Part shown: piece by piece, positions 23,532 to 38,500 of the stretch
Layout: each line of letters begins with the position of its first letter
How positions within the stretch are numbered: the first letter of the stretch is position 1
Assembly: GCA_024699855.1 (NCBI GenBank)
Contig: JAMPIQ010000004.1
Location: 95,735 to 159,734, forward strand
Direction: 5' to 3'
Origin: Aphelenchoides besseyi
Taxonomy: Eukaryota; Nematoda; Chromadorea; Rhabditida; Aphelenchoididae
Length of the DNA stretch: 64,000 bases
Made by a program: the position numbers and the translations under genes
Notes under the pieces: generated by a model
Told to the model about the DNA's origin: nothing
The model's database searches: none
Seen by the model: only the letters and a program-made list of their open reading frames with translations

Positions 23532-26500
23532 ATGAATCGAAGGCAAAAGATCGCGATCGTTCTCGTCGCGATTGCCGCCGTCTTCTTGCCTCTCACAAAT
23601 GGGATCAATCCCGAGGCCACGATACACAGTAAGTTCAAAGATTGATTCCTGGGTAATTCGGGTGTTTGTTTTTCTTTCAAACTTTCTTGCGCAATCTCCA
23701 AAAGAACCGACGATGCGGATTTTCTTCCTCTTTACTTTTGAAAGCGACGGATTTGAAAGCCGCAGGCAGGAAGCACCTAATTCCTGTTGATGAACCGGTT
23801 CCCTCTTACATGTTCATCATTGTCGAGAGATGAACACATTTCAACAATACGTCTACTCAATCACTGAGGGATAGAAGATCTCAGAAATCGAATGATTAGA
23901 AAATGACATTGACATCTGACTTCCGACTTAAAAACATAGATCAATTAAAAAATTGTAGCCGTTCCATTGATACGCACAAGTCCACCCGGCACAAGACCAT
24001 TAGTCTCCGGAACCTCCAATCGACATGGTTCGACGGTTTGTGCACAAAATGAATTTCGATGTAACGACGGAAACTGCATACGGTTTTTCGAAGCTCTATA
24101 TTCAAATTTACATTATAGATTTTAAGATTGGAGTGGAAATGCGATGGCTCCGGTAAGCTGTGGCTTCGGGAACGTGTTCTGACTTTCAAAGTTTAGGTGA
24201 TTGCGCAAACGGCGAAGACGAAGAAGGATGTCGTAAGTTGTCTTTTACACGGAGAGAGGGTCAAATGTGATCGACGGTACAAAACGGCGGCAATCGAAAA
24301 GTCGATCGGCGTGACCTCGTTGCGGACGACGAAAACACGCGTTCGTTAGTTGAAAGGCTCCATCTGCGACAGCCACTGTCGTGCACATTTTGGGTTTGAT
24401 TGAAGGTCGAAATTTTCACGTACGAAAAAGGTCGCAAAGTCAACGAGCAGAAGAAGTTCGATTCGTGTAGAAATGCAAAAAAAACAATTCGAAATGATCA
24501 ACAAACACACGATAAACATCTTCGATTGCAGCTCATCCGGGATGTAAAAGCGATCAATGGGCCTGCGATACCTACAGATGGCACTCAGTATCGTGCATTG
24601 CCGAGTATCAACGATGTGACAACATAACTGGTAGAGTGTAAAGAAGCTGTTCATAACCTCAAAGACTTAAGATTGCGCAGATGGTTCGGATGAACACGAC
24701 TGCCCGAGTTTGAACGTATCGTGCGATTCAACAAATGGCTCGGTTTTCGTTTGTGCCGATGGTCGTCAATGTTTCGATATTTCGAAGAAATGCGATGGCC
24801 TGTATAATTGTCGTGATTTGTCCGATGAGAAAGACTCTTGTCCACCAAATCACACCAGTTGCTTCCCGTATCAGTTTCGATGTGCCGATCAAACTCAGTG
24901 TATACAAAAGGTAAAGATGTTTGCTGACAATTTATATCAACTTGTATTTTCAGAGCTGGGTGTGTGATGGTAAGTGTAGACCTCCGGATACAAATAAACA
25001 TATTCGACGTCTTTGAAATCACTGAAATTACGTTTGCTTTTAGGTACTCCCGACTGTTCAGATGCATCCGATGAACCGAAAACATGCGAATTCAAAGACT
25101 GTGCAGTAGAAGACTTTCAGTGCAAAAACAAAAGATGTGTACCAAAAAGATTCCGATGTGATGCGGTACTTTCGTTTGATCTTCTTAAGTAATTGAAAGG
25201 ACTTTAGGTCGATGATTGCGGAGATAATTCAGACGAAGACGACTGTGGCGCATACAAATGTCCACCGAATCAGTGGCCCTGTCCAGGCTCCGGTCATTGT
25301 ATAGAAGAGGAGAAGGTTTGCAACGGCAAACCGGAGTGTCCGAATGGAGAAGACGAAAAGTCGTGCTGTTAGTTTTGATAGTTTGCATAACTACATAACC
25401 TCAAAATTTAGCCATTAATCTTTGTCCGAGTTTGGGATGTCAAGCTGGATGCAAGCCATCAACTACCGGAGGTTTGTTTGATCTCCGAAGATACTCAAAT
25501 CGCGGTTTAGGAGCTTGTACATGTCCGGTTGGTTACAAATTGGATGAACGATTCAAACGCACTTGTTCCGGTAAGTCGACTGATCAACAACACCGATATG
25601 TCTGTCTGTAGATATTAACGAGTGTTCGGAATTTGGATTTTGCGACCAAAACTGTCAAAATCATCGACCTGGTTTTGCTTGTTCTTGTTTGGGTTCATGT
25701 TATAAATTGGAAATGCGACACGGTGCTGAAGCGGACAATCAAACGGCTCGCGGTTATTGTATCTCACAAGAACCGGAAAAGATGCGTTTGTACGTGGCTC
25801 GTCGTGAAGGTCTCTATCTCTTGGATCCGACGAACGAAGAGAACGTGGAAGCGAAGAAAATTGCGTCTGGAGAATTCATTTACGGTGTTTCCTATGATTA
25901 CAACAATCGAAAACTCTTTTGGACCGATCGACTTTCTCATGCGGCATTTAGTGCTGAGTTGGCCCAGGATGGAAGTATTGATCATATCAAGAAGCTGGAT
26001 TTGAAGTCATTGATTTATCCGCGTAACTTGGCTGTCGATTGGATAGCCAACAATCTTTACATCGTGGAGAGTGGATCGCGACGAATCGACGTTTCCTCGT
26101 ACGATGCTAATAAACGAACCGTTTTGATTGCTGATGGTTTAACACTTCCACTCGACATTGCGCTGGATCCTATTCGAGGGTACAGATTGAAAGAAATGTC
26201 GTGCGAATGTTTGTTTTTTTAGTGATATGTTCTTTTCGAATCAGTTTAAATTGGAAGCCTGTTCAATGGATGGTACGAATCGCCGTGTTCTAATGGACAC
26301 TCATACGCATCAAGTTAGCGGGGTAGTTGTGGATATTCCGGCTAAGCGCGTCTATTGGGTGGTTAGTTTTTTGCCCTACAAGCTTTCACTGGTAGTTAAT
26401 CTAATTTGGTTCAGGATCCAAAAGTTGATCGAGTTGAGTCAATGGACTATGATGGTAATGATCGTAGGGTTGTTGCTGCCGGAATGAACTCCGTTCCACA

Positions 26501-29500
26501 TCCGTTTGGTCTTACACTTTTCGATCAATACTTGTATTGGACAGATTGGACTCGTTTGGCTGTTTTGAGAGTTGAGAAATTTGGATCACCAACAAAAATT
26601 TTATGGTAAGGTTACAGTTCTTGAACTTGTTTTTATGACTTTTAAAGGACAAACAAGGAAAACAACGTCTTCCCAATGGGTATTACCGCTTACCATCCAC
26701 TTGCACAGCCAGGGCCTCAACACAGTGAATGTTATCAGCAGACAATCATCAATCCATGTGCAAATGCCGATTGTAAGCAAATACAACATTTTCTTTAATC
26801 TTGATCGAAACTTTAAAGGTCAAGGGATGTGTATAATCGCCAAAGATTCCTCAGGTTTTGGTGTTGGATTTCGTTGCGCGTGTCCGATCGGTCAGAAGCT
26901 GGTCGACGGCAAACGTTGTGTTCAAGCCATTGACTACTTGTTGTTCAGTAGCAACAAAGTTGTACGTGGTATTTATCCGAACTCATTGGAGCCAGCGTTG
27001 GCTGATGCAATCTTGCCAATTTCGCCGATTTCACAACGACGAATCGGAATGTACTTTGCTGTTGAGTGTGATGTTCACGGAAATGATGTAAGTTGTCGCA
27101 ACTTTTATGACACTTACAACCTTTTCAGTTCTTCTACGCTGACATCATGGATAACACCGTTTATCGTGTTAAACCCGATGGCGAAGGATCGGCTCCAATT
27201 CTCGTGACACATAACGACGGACTGATTGCAATGTCTTTTGATTGGTTAAGCAAACAATTGTATTATTTGGACAACATTCGAAACTCATTGGAGGTTGTGA
27301 AAGTGACTGATCAGGTATTTAAGCGAAGGGAAGAAGTGAATTGGAATCAAATTTAGGGTCTTGTACATCCCGATCAATTGATTCGTCGTCAATTGCTTTC
27401 GCATTTGCGAGATCCCGTTGCAATGGTTGTTAGTAAGTTTGACGGCAAACAAACTTGTAAGTAATCCAAATTGCAGATCCATGGCGTGGTTTTGTTTTCT
27501 TTGCTGAAGCTGAAAAACCGGCGCGAATTTGGCGATGTAACGTCGATGCTACAAAGTGCATAATCATTCGGAACGTAACTCTTGGTCGACCTTCTGGAAT
27601 GGCCATTGATTACGCCGAAGATAAGCTGTACATCGGTGACACGTTGCTTAAATACATCGCATCAATGGACTTTGATGGAAACAATTTCAAGACTCTCGAG
27701 ACCGATCAACCAATTCCCGTTGCTTTAACGATTCTTGGCGATCAAGTTTACTATATTCATCAACGACCGTATTCTATTCGCAAAGTCTCGAAACAGTTCG
27801 GTGGTTCTGGACGTGTGGTTCGCGATTTCAGCAAAGAAGAACGAACGATATTTTCGTTGAAAGCCTGTTCTGTAGGCAACCAGCCAATACCCGACAATCC
27901 GATCAATCATCCGTGTCACGAACATGATTGTGCTCATTTGTGCTTTGCTGTTCCCGATCCCGAGCACACGGGCACTTCGGCGGCGCCGTTGGTTCGAAAA
28001 TGTGCTTGCAAATGGGCGTATATGTTGAATCCCGAGAATAATCGAAGTTGTATTCGCAATCCGGCCGAATTGGTTGAACCATTGTGTCCGAGAAATGGAT
28101 CGCAATTCCAATGCAACAATGGTCGATGCATTCCAAATGAATGGCGTTGTGATGGTCAGACATTCCTTCTGAGTGTCAGTCATCTAATTTGTTGTTTAGG
28201 CGAACAAGATTGTTTGGATGGAAGTGATGAAGTCGATGAGCACGGAGAGAACTGTTACAAGGAAGTTGCCTGTCCAGAAAACACAATCACTTGCAACAGC
28301 ACAAAGAAATGTAAGTCTTCTACGTTTTGGTTTTGCAATCAACGTCTCTTACTACTCATAGTTTTAATTGAGTAAACGAGGAAAAATTACAAAATCGCTA
28401 CAAGCAGAAAAATTTTCTTTGAAGCTTCCGCGAGTTTCGTGACATTAGACCTATAATCCAACCTTCTTGTAGGTATTCCAATGCAATACGGCTGCGATGG
28501 TGATAATGACTGTCCGATAGGTAAGTATCTGCAATATAGCTTTTTATACTGTAGATTATGATCTTAATAACATTCAATAAGGTTAAGACTTGTTTCCAAG
28601 TCGAAAACTGCATTTTTCGCTTACTGTATTAAAAGGATTCAAAAAAGTTTTTATTGTCGAGGCTTATTGGAAAAGGGACAGATGTTCTTTACAATTATCT
28701 GAGCACAGATAAACCTAGAAATTTAGATGGATCAGATGAAGATCCAAAGTATTGCAAAGACGGAAAACATCAACTGTGTGGCCCGAAGAAATTCTCTTGT
28801 GCCAATGGACGTTGTATTCCGGAGCAATGGAAATGTGATTCGGATAATGACTGTCAAGATGGTTCCGATGAAGCATTGGAAATTTGTGCGAACACCACTT
28901 GTTCGGCCAATCAATTCAGATGCGGATCGGGAAGATGCATTCCAGTAATTTTAAATTTTTACTTAATGACTAATTCGATCATTTCAGATCTATTGGCTTT
29001 GCGATAGTGAGTTTTCTGAGCTTTTTTGATTAACAGAAGATTATTGAACTTGAACAACATTAGGTTTCTTATCAACAATTTTTAGACGACAACGATTGTT
29101 ATGACGGTAGTGACGAGGATAAAGAACGATGTCCTCCTTTACAATGCCGAAGTGATCAGTTTCGTTGTGCAACAAGTCGGCAATGCATAGACTTAAAGAA
29201 CCACTGCGATGGACAATCCGATTGTGCAGATGGATCTGGTAACTAACAAGACAAGAAAATCAACTGCTGTTCATTTCAGATGAGGATGCGTGTGCTCAGA
29301 ACGAGAATAAATGTTCGCCTGACACATTCAAATGTTCTGGCACTGATATTTGCTTACCGAACAGCTATAAATGTGATGGTCAGATAGATTGTCCAAATGG
29401 TGAAGACGAAACTCAACATTGTACTGGGACCTGTGCTAAAGACCATTTCCAATGCGACAATAAGCGTTGTGTATTCAATTCCTGGCTTTGCGACGGAAGT

Positions 29501-32500
29501 AATGATTGTGGAGATAACAGGTGAGTTTCTAGAGTCAACCGAAGAATTGAGCCTCTTTTTAAATCCATTGGACTTGAAAAGTGAATTCCAATTTCTGGTG
29601 AAATATCAAACACTAGAATTCAAGTAATGACTTTAAACTAACAAAATTTAGTGACGAAGACGCTCGACACGGTTGTCATCGTCCCGAATTGGAGCAAACG
29701 AAATGTCCGTTTGAACATGTTCCATGTGCAAGTCAATCTGATCAATGTATTCACGTCTCAAAGTTGTGCAATGGTCTGTTATTCTCGTTATTGAGCCAAA
29801 GATATGCCTATTTTTAGGCAACAACGACTGTCCCAGTGGAACGGATGAAGGCGGACGTTGTGCTCGGGATTTGTGTGCTGCTGATCGCGCTGGTTGCCCG
29901 TACAAGTGCCACAATTCGCCCGATGGTCCGGTTTGTACGTGCCCATTTGGAGAGAAGTTGGTTAATGGAACCCGGTGTGAAGATGTAAGTACAATAGAAA
30001 AGAAAACGATAAGAATCGAATTTCAGGAAAATGAATGTTTGGACCCGCGAACTTGTAGTCAGAAGTGTACGGACGAAAAGCACGGTTACAGTTGTTCGTG
30101 CGACATGGAATACGTACTTGCACCGGATAAACACACGTGTAAGGTTGCCGACAATCGTACGGACATGCGAGTTTACGTTTCGAATCGAAACCGCATCTAT
30201 TGGTCGGATAGCACTTTGGAGAATTGGCGAACCTTTGCGGCTCAAGTCGAAAATGCAGTTGCAAGTGAGTTTCTTCAAAGAAATCATTTGTACTCAACGT
30301 ATTTTCAAGTTGCTTGGGATTCGGTGAGTGATCGAATCTTCTGGTCGGACATTCGCGATAAACGAATCTATTCGGCAACTCGAAACGGAACAGAAGTTGA
30401 GGTCTTCATTGGTAATGGTCTCGACATCACCGAAGGAATAGCAGTGGATTGGGTCGGACGTAATTTGTATTGGGTCGATTCGTCGTTGAATACAATCGAA
30501 GTTGCGTGTTTGGATCGGAAGGGAGTTCGCGCGGTTTTGTTGCACGAAAACATCGATCAACCTCGTGGTTTGGCTTTGGATCCGCGCGAGGGATTGATGT
30601 TCTGGACTGATTGGGGACAACAGCCACGAATCGAACGTGCGAATATGGACGGAACCGATCGAAAAGTTTTGGTCACAACGAAAATCTACTGGCCAAATAC
30701 AATTGCATTGGATTATACAACCAATCGTGTGTATTTCGCTGATTCGAAACTTGATTACATTGATTTCGTCAATTACGATGGAACGGGTATGTTGAAATTT
30801 CAACTTTCGACTTATACATTGTTATAATTTAGGTCGAACTCAAGTTCTTGCATCGTCGAAATTCGTTCAACATCCTCATGCAATGGCAATCTTCGAAGAT
30901 TCGATTTATTTCAGTGACCGTCGACTTCAAAAACTTCAGGTTTATCCAAAGTATCCAAATGGCACGAGTCGAGATTATCCATCGCACACGTTTTCGAAAG
31001 CTTTGGGAGTGGCAGCCGTTCATCCCGTTCTTCAACCTTCGTCTGATCGAAGTGCCTGTAAAAACAATCCGTGCAGTCACATTTGTCTTATTGGCGCCAA
31101 CAACTCCTTCACTTGTTTGTGTCCGATGGGACTATCGTTAAAAGACAAAAAGGAGTGTGTTGCTGATGACAAGCCATTTATGCTGATGATTTCCAAAACA
31201 AACGTTTTTGGCATCAGTTTGGAAAAGTCGTTGAATGGAACTCCCGAACTGGCTGGAATGGTTCCAATTTCTGGTTTGAGTAACGCATTCGATGCCGACT
31301 ACAACGCAGTTGATCGTGAAGTATGTTTGTTTGAAGACCTTCTGAGGCTAATTTCCATTTTAGCTCTATCACTTGGAACATGCAACTACCGCTCGAATCA
31401 TTGGAGCAACGTTGATTTCGGATTCTCGAATCTATCGCACAAACATGACCGACGCGAATCGAACCCAATTGCTGAACACTCAGATTGTTAACGATCCCTA
31501 TTGTTTGGCTTACGATTGGAACGGTCGAAATTTGTACATCGGAAACAAAATCTCTCAAACCATCGAGGTTGTTCGAACGCAAGGAGAAAACTATCGCGCC
31601 ACAATTTTGATGAACGACGACTCGCCAACCGCCGTTGCTCAACCCGTTTCGATTGCCGTCGATTCGGATCAAGGAGTTTTGTTTTGGTTGGATCAAGGCA
31701 GTGGATCGAATGGTCGCAAAGTCATTCGCGCCGATTTGAGCGGTGAAAACCCTTTGGTTATTGTGCGCAATGATTTGTCCGAATTGGATCATATCGCTTT
31801 GGATACGGTCGGTCGTCGAGTATATTACAGTGAAGCTAAAGCAGGACGAGTAAGTTGGAAAGTAACAAATGGGTTGTGATTGTTGGCGTTCAGATCAGTT
31901 CTGTTGCATATGATGGTGCTGATTGGCATTACGTTTTGAATGATGCGGGAAAACAACCCAATGGTCTTGCATTCTTCAACAACAAACTCTACTACGGTGA
32001 TACGGCATTCGACAAGATTCTGGTTGCTGATGTTTCATCGGGCGGTGAACAACCGTTGGAGTTTTCGGACTTCAAGAAGAATGTCGAACAGCTTGTGAAC
32101 ATTAAGATCGTGAATCCTCATCATGGTAAGTCGTCTGTAAACTTTAAAGACTTATAACCGAATTTTAGCCAACAATCATCCATGTCAAACGAACAACGGA
32201 AACTGCGATCATTTGTGTATTCCCGAACAATACTCGCATTTCAAATGTCATTGTGCTTCCGGATACACGCTTCAAGGAAGCACCAAGTGTGTTGTCATTG
32301 ACCGATCGTTCCTTTTGATTGCAACCAAAACACGAGTCACTGGAATCGAGTAATTGTACTTTTTTTTCTCAACTTTATCTTTTGCAGAATTGATCAAACA
32401 CACACGAAAGGCGTTGCCATTGAACCGATTGGCGGTACAGCATTGACGAGCATCGACTTTCATTACGAATCCAAATCGATTTTCATTGCTGAAGCCGGTG

Positions 32501-35500
32501 GACCAAATAAGGGAATTACACGTGTTACAATTGGAGATGGTACAAGCAAAGAGATTGTACGCAATCCGTTTGGCGGATTCACAATTCGTAGTTTGGCTGT
32601 CGACTGGATTAACTACAATCTTTACTTCATCAGTGCTGATTCTGATCGTACACACATTGAAGTCTGTCAATTGAACGGCGATAATCGAAAAGTTTTGCTT
32701 TCAACAAAAACCGAAACACCAACTTCAATTGCTGTTGATCCAATCAAACGTTATATTTATTGGTCGGATCAAGGACAGAAACCATCCATTCAACGGGCAC
32801 ATCTCGACGGTACAACGAAAACGGTGATTGTTAGTGAGGGATTGAAAGAACCAACTGATTTGGCCATTGATCCTAATACTCATTACGTTTATTACGCGGA
32901 TGCAGGAATGGATGGTATCTAGTAAGTTTAAACATACAAGTCTCGGCTTCAATGTTTCTTTAAGCCGTGTTCGTCCTGAAGGTGGCAAACCAGAATTAGT
33001 ACGCAGCGATATTGCCGAAGCAACGGGCCTTGCGATGCTCAAAAACAACATGTATTGGACGGATCGTCGTTTGGAAAAAGTTTTCTCCGCTACGAGCAGT
33101 CCCAATCAAACTCAATTGTTTCTTTCGCCAACAACCATTGAATCGCATTTGGAAGATTTGGGCGATATCGTTGCTTTCGATCCATTTGTTCAACCACGCG
33201 CCACAAGTCCATGTCATATTACGGACAATCTCCGCAAACCGCCGTGTCCACAGCTGTGTTTTGCTTTGCCCGATCAGCCAGTTCCGATTTGCGATTGTGC
33301 TCGTGGAGTTCCTCGAGGTCGAACATGTGAAGGTAAAATTGTTGAAGTGAAAGTTATATAACTTTATTTTTCAGAGCCGGAAACTTATTTGCTTGTCGCT
33401 GATGGCGATCAAATCATCGACTCAATGATTGTACCGGGACTAAAATCCTCACAACCACTTCGAGAACAACTACCATCACTTCCCGGACTGCAAATGTTCG
33501 ATATTGATGTCACTCTTCGTCGAATTTATTACGTGACCGAAACTCCACAAGGTGCAAATATCAGTTGGTTTGCATTGAATGCCGCTCATGCGCCTCGACT
33601 CTTGTTCAGTCCTGATAGATCGAAATCTACGGAACAGAATGCAAGACATATCTCCGACTTGCGTCTTGATTGGGTTACTCAGAAATTGTATTGGACGACT
33701 GGAAGAACTGGAAAATTGTACGCTATGGACACACAAGGCGAACATTTGGTGACAATTGCCAACGGCGATTGGACTTATGCTCTTGCATTAGATCCTTGTG
33801 CTGGACTTGTTTTCTGGTCAGACAGCGGCTACAAACTCACGGGTGGAGCCTACGAGCCTCGTATTGAAAGAGCGAATACGGCGGGCGGAGAACGTAAAGT
33901 TATTGTCAATACGGACATCAGTCTTCCCGCTGCATTGACCGTTGATTTTCGCGATCAGCGACTTTACTGGGCGGATATCAATCGATTGAATGTCGAGTCA
34001 TGCGATTACGACGGAAACAATCGTCGAGTTGTTGGTGTCGGATATCGAGCTAAGAGTTTGGATCTTTGGCAACGTTGGTTATATATAAGTGATCCATTGG
34101 CCAACGGTGTTTATCGTATGGACAAAGATACGGGCAATGGATTTGAGTTAGTGGTTGGCGATCGACGCGTTCCTGGCACTGTTCGAATGTTCGCATCGGA
34201 AGCAAATGTTGCCACACGAAATCAGTGGTGCAATGCACACACTCAAGTAACCATCAAAAACAATCAATTTACCTATTATATTCTTAGGATTTGTGTCGAA
34301 AAAATAACGGCGGTTGTGATCAAATTTGTAATGCTATTTCGTCGACGGTTGGAGTTGCGGCAAATCGTGTTCAATGCTCATGCAACGACACCTTCCAATT
34401 GGTTCTTGAGCCGGGAGAAGATTTCCCAACTCAATGTGTTCCATTAGCTGCTGCACGTCAAACATGTGAAGGTCCCTACAACTTCCAATGCGAATCGGAC
34501 GGCGCCTGTGTTTCATTGGACGTTACATGTGATGGCAAACCGGATTGTTCAGACTCGTCTGATGAGCATCCAAACTATTGCTGTAGGTCGATTGCATCAA
34601 TTCCTTTACCAACTTCTTTACTGCAGTTACTCGATTCTGTCCCGAAAAATACTACTTGTGCACGAATCGAAAGTGTATTCAAGAGGCTTTGCGTTGTAAT
34701 GGAATCAACGAATGCGGCGATTCTTCCGATGAACTCGATTGCAATCCAAGTTTAAGTTGTCCAGCCGGTACTTTCGCTTGTACGAACGGTCATTGCATCA
34801 ACGAAACCAAAGGTAATATTGTAAATGAGATTGTGTGATTAGCGCCGCAGATCGCAACTCCTTTAATTTATAGTTTCTTGCTGTACTGTTTATTTGCCTA
34901 CCAATTATCATGCGTACATTTAACACATAACCTACATGCTTTCAAAAAATTACTTCAAAACCTTCGCTCCAACTGCACAGATTCCACTAATCGCCGCCGA
35001 CAAATTGAATTGCACGCTCTTCTTGTACACGGCTATTAAGACGTCTAAAAGAAGATAGAAGTATCTATGACATTGACTAACTCTCTTTCAACACACGAAA
35101 TCAATTCATTATCGTTTGATGGTCGCTTCGTCCATCGAGCACTGCTTCTCAGCAGAACGAAACTGATAGTTCAATGGCGTTTCATTTCAACTCAAAGTTC
35201 ATTCTCGACGCTTACCTATTATCATTTAAATTTTCTCACGACATTTTGCAGTTTGTGATGGCAAGAACGACTGTCGAGATCCCGATGTTTCGGACGAAAA
35301 CGAAAAAACTTGTCCCGGACTTCCCATCGATTGTCGAGGCGTTCGAATGAAATGTCAGCGAACGAACATTTGCATTCAACCTGCCGGTAAGAATTGAACT
35401 TAAAGTGTTGAATTATAACCTTTTTCTTAGATTTGTGCGATGGCTATGACGATTGCGGTTTAGGGGACGACGAGCAGCGTCTATTCTGCATGAGTAGACC

Positions 35501-38500
35501 GTGTCCCGAACATTACGTTCGATGTCCGAGTAGTGGCCGTTGCATTCCAAATACGTGGATTTGCGATGGCGATAACGATTGCGGTGGAGCAGACGCGTGG
35601 GACGAAACACACACCAATTGCACAGATTCGAATGGTAACTATTCGTTTATGGAACAGCTTTCTTGCGGTTCACTTTGTCTAATGTCGTTTTTGAAACAAA
35701 TAGTTTATTTACAATAGGCTAAATAAGAGAAGTGACCAGTTCAAGGTTCTTATACGATCACTACATTGCTCATTTTCTTCTTCAATTGAATACACAAAAA
35801 TTTCAGGAAAGCACGTTTGCGTAGGCGACTACGTCTTTCAATGTATGGACGGAAAATGGTTAGTTTATATCATCACTTAACCTCCAATTGTCGTAAACCC
35901 GTATTGATCGCACATAAGGGTTTGAAGCTCAAGAAAGAGAGAGCATATTAGAAATTGATTTTTCAATAAAATGTAAAGGCTAATGGACATTTACGGTAAT
36001 TGTAATGTCCAAAAGGATATCGCCTTCTTTGACTATTAGTGGCCTAATCGATAAAAGTCATATCAAACGAGATACACAGAATAAACTCTACAGTCAGTTA
36101 TGTCAAAAAAAAAGTAAAATTACTTTCCGTGTAAAGACGTAGAGTAAACAAAAATAAGATTAAATTTAAAGGTTGTTCATCCCTTTTCTTTCAGCATAAG
36201 CCGAAGCTTCATTTGCGACGGAGAAGCTGATTGTGCCGATGGTTCAGGTAAGCTAATTGGGATTCTATTGGGCATTCAAATCATTCTGAAACTAAACTGA
36301 TATTTAGATGAAAGTGAAGTCCATAACTGCGGCAATCGAACGTGTACCGACCAAGAGTTTCATTGCGCTTCAAATGCCAAATTGGTTCAGCCAAAATATG
36401 AATGCATTCCAAAGTGAGCTTATAGTCGTTGTTAGTAAAGAACTCGATTTGTTTCAGATCATGGCTTTGCGATGGGGAAGTAACGTGTAGTGGAGGAGAA
36501 GATGAGTCTCCAGAATTATGCGGTGTCACAAAACGAGATTGCAATAAGGGCGAATTCAGGTCTGACTATGATTTTTTGAAGAGATTACATTCAATTCCGA
36601 ATTGTTTAGATGCAACAATTCTCATTGTATAAATTCTGCTTGGTTGGTTTTAAAGTTAAAGACTCGAGTAATGCATTTGTTTCAGGGTTTGTGATGGTAC
36701 GTTTGTTCGCTGCAGGATACCCTTACATTAAGTCGAATTGTATATACTCGAGATTTTCAGGCGAAAACGATTGTCTTGATTCGAGTGATGAGCATTCAAA
36801 TTGCAGTATGTTCATTTCGTTAACTCAAAGTCAATAATCTAATTTGCAGCATATGCTCAATGTCAACCCGATTTTTGGGCGGTAAGTGGCCAAAGAACTA
36901 TTCTGTTCACAGTAATTTGTAGTGTGCTAATCACAAGTGCATTCCAAAAACCTGGAGATGCGATGGAAATGACGACTGTGCAGACGCATCTGACGAACAC
37001 GATTGTCCAAGTGTCGATGCCCACACGTCTACAGGTGTTGATGGTCATGTTTGTGGACCCAATCAGTTCGCGTGTACTTCGGGTGAATGTCTTCCGCTAG
37101 AAAAAGTAAGTGCTATTTTAGAGAGAGTTGGCTTTATAGTAATTACACAAAATTTACGTAGAAAATCGCTCTCTTTAGAACATATAACCGAATAAAATAA
37201 CAAATTTTTGGGATGTTTCCACGAAATACTACATTGCGCACTTGCTCGATGTCGTTACGGGTTTTCGAATTTGCAGGTTTTTGTATCGACTTTCTGAAAA
37301 ATGCAAAAATTTATTCGGTTCAACCAATTTAACAACGAGACAAATAGGTACAAAAGATGATGATTAGTTAAATTGATGCGAATGCTTCGACCGCTTTTTT
37401 ATTCGCTCCGGTCCTTAACAGTTTGCTGTTATGCTGATCCAAGTTCCTTCCATGTCTTTTCGCCAGCGATCCGCGGGTCTTCCTAGTGGTCTCTTCTGAT
37501 CGTATCGCCATCATAAGGTCGTTCGAGTAGTCCAACAGTTGTCGTTTCGTCTGGCTACACGACTCCTCCAATTGAACTCACGTTGGATTGCATCTTCCAC
37601 TGCGTCCTTGAACATTTTGCGGTTCCGGATTGTGGAGCTTCGGGTCTTTTCGCGCAGACGAATACCAAAGACTCCATTGCTCGTTGGGTTGTTGTTAGCT
37701 TGATCCGTTCGGTTTTTCGTATAATCCAAGTTTTCGAGTCGTAATTGAGCGTTGGCCGGACTATCGAGTAGAACAACTGGACACGTATCTTGGCGTTTGT
37801 AGTTTTCCTTAGTACTTGCTGAATATTTTTGAATCCAAGTAACCAGCTGATCGTCATCTTTGAATCTCGCCGTCGATTTTGTGGCCTTCGGTAATTTTCT
37901 GTCTTAGACAAACGTATTATTTAACTTGTCCAATTTGCCCGCCTTTGAATTCAATTAGTTTTGGTCTGCAACTCGGGTTAGGCATGACATTCGTTTTCTT
38001 ACCATTAATCCAAAGTCTAATTGGCGTGCCAGCATCATCCAGTTCGTTCTACATCATTTCAGTTGACTCAAAGTTGTGAGCGAACAGAACGATATCGTTG
38101 GCGAACCCAAGGTGATGTAATTCTTCTCCATTGATTCGAATTCCGTAGTTTCTCTAGTCCAACCGGCGAGTAACGTCCTCCAGGGCGCAGTGAAAAGCGT
38201 CGGTGATATGGTATCGCCTTGTCTTACTCCACAATACATTGGAATTTCTACTGGTTTGTAGAAGAATTGGAAAGTGTTGGAACAGTTGGAATTGATGTTG
38301 AGTAGTGTTCTGGTGCATTTTTTTCGGGATGTTTTGGTGAACCAGTGAGTTGATGGCTGCGTTGATTTCCAATGGCTTAAATGCTTTCTCGTCGTCTACC
38401 AATACTAAGCACAGTGGCATCTTTATCTTGCGACATCTTTCCATCAGTTGGTTTACCGTTTAAAAACGATCGACCGTTGAACATCCAAAATGAATGCCGA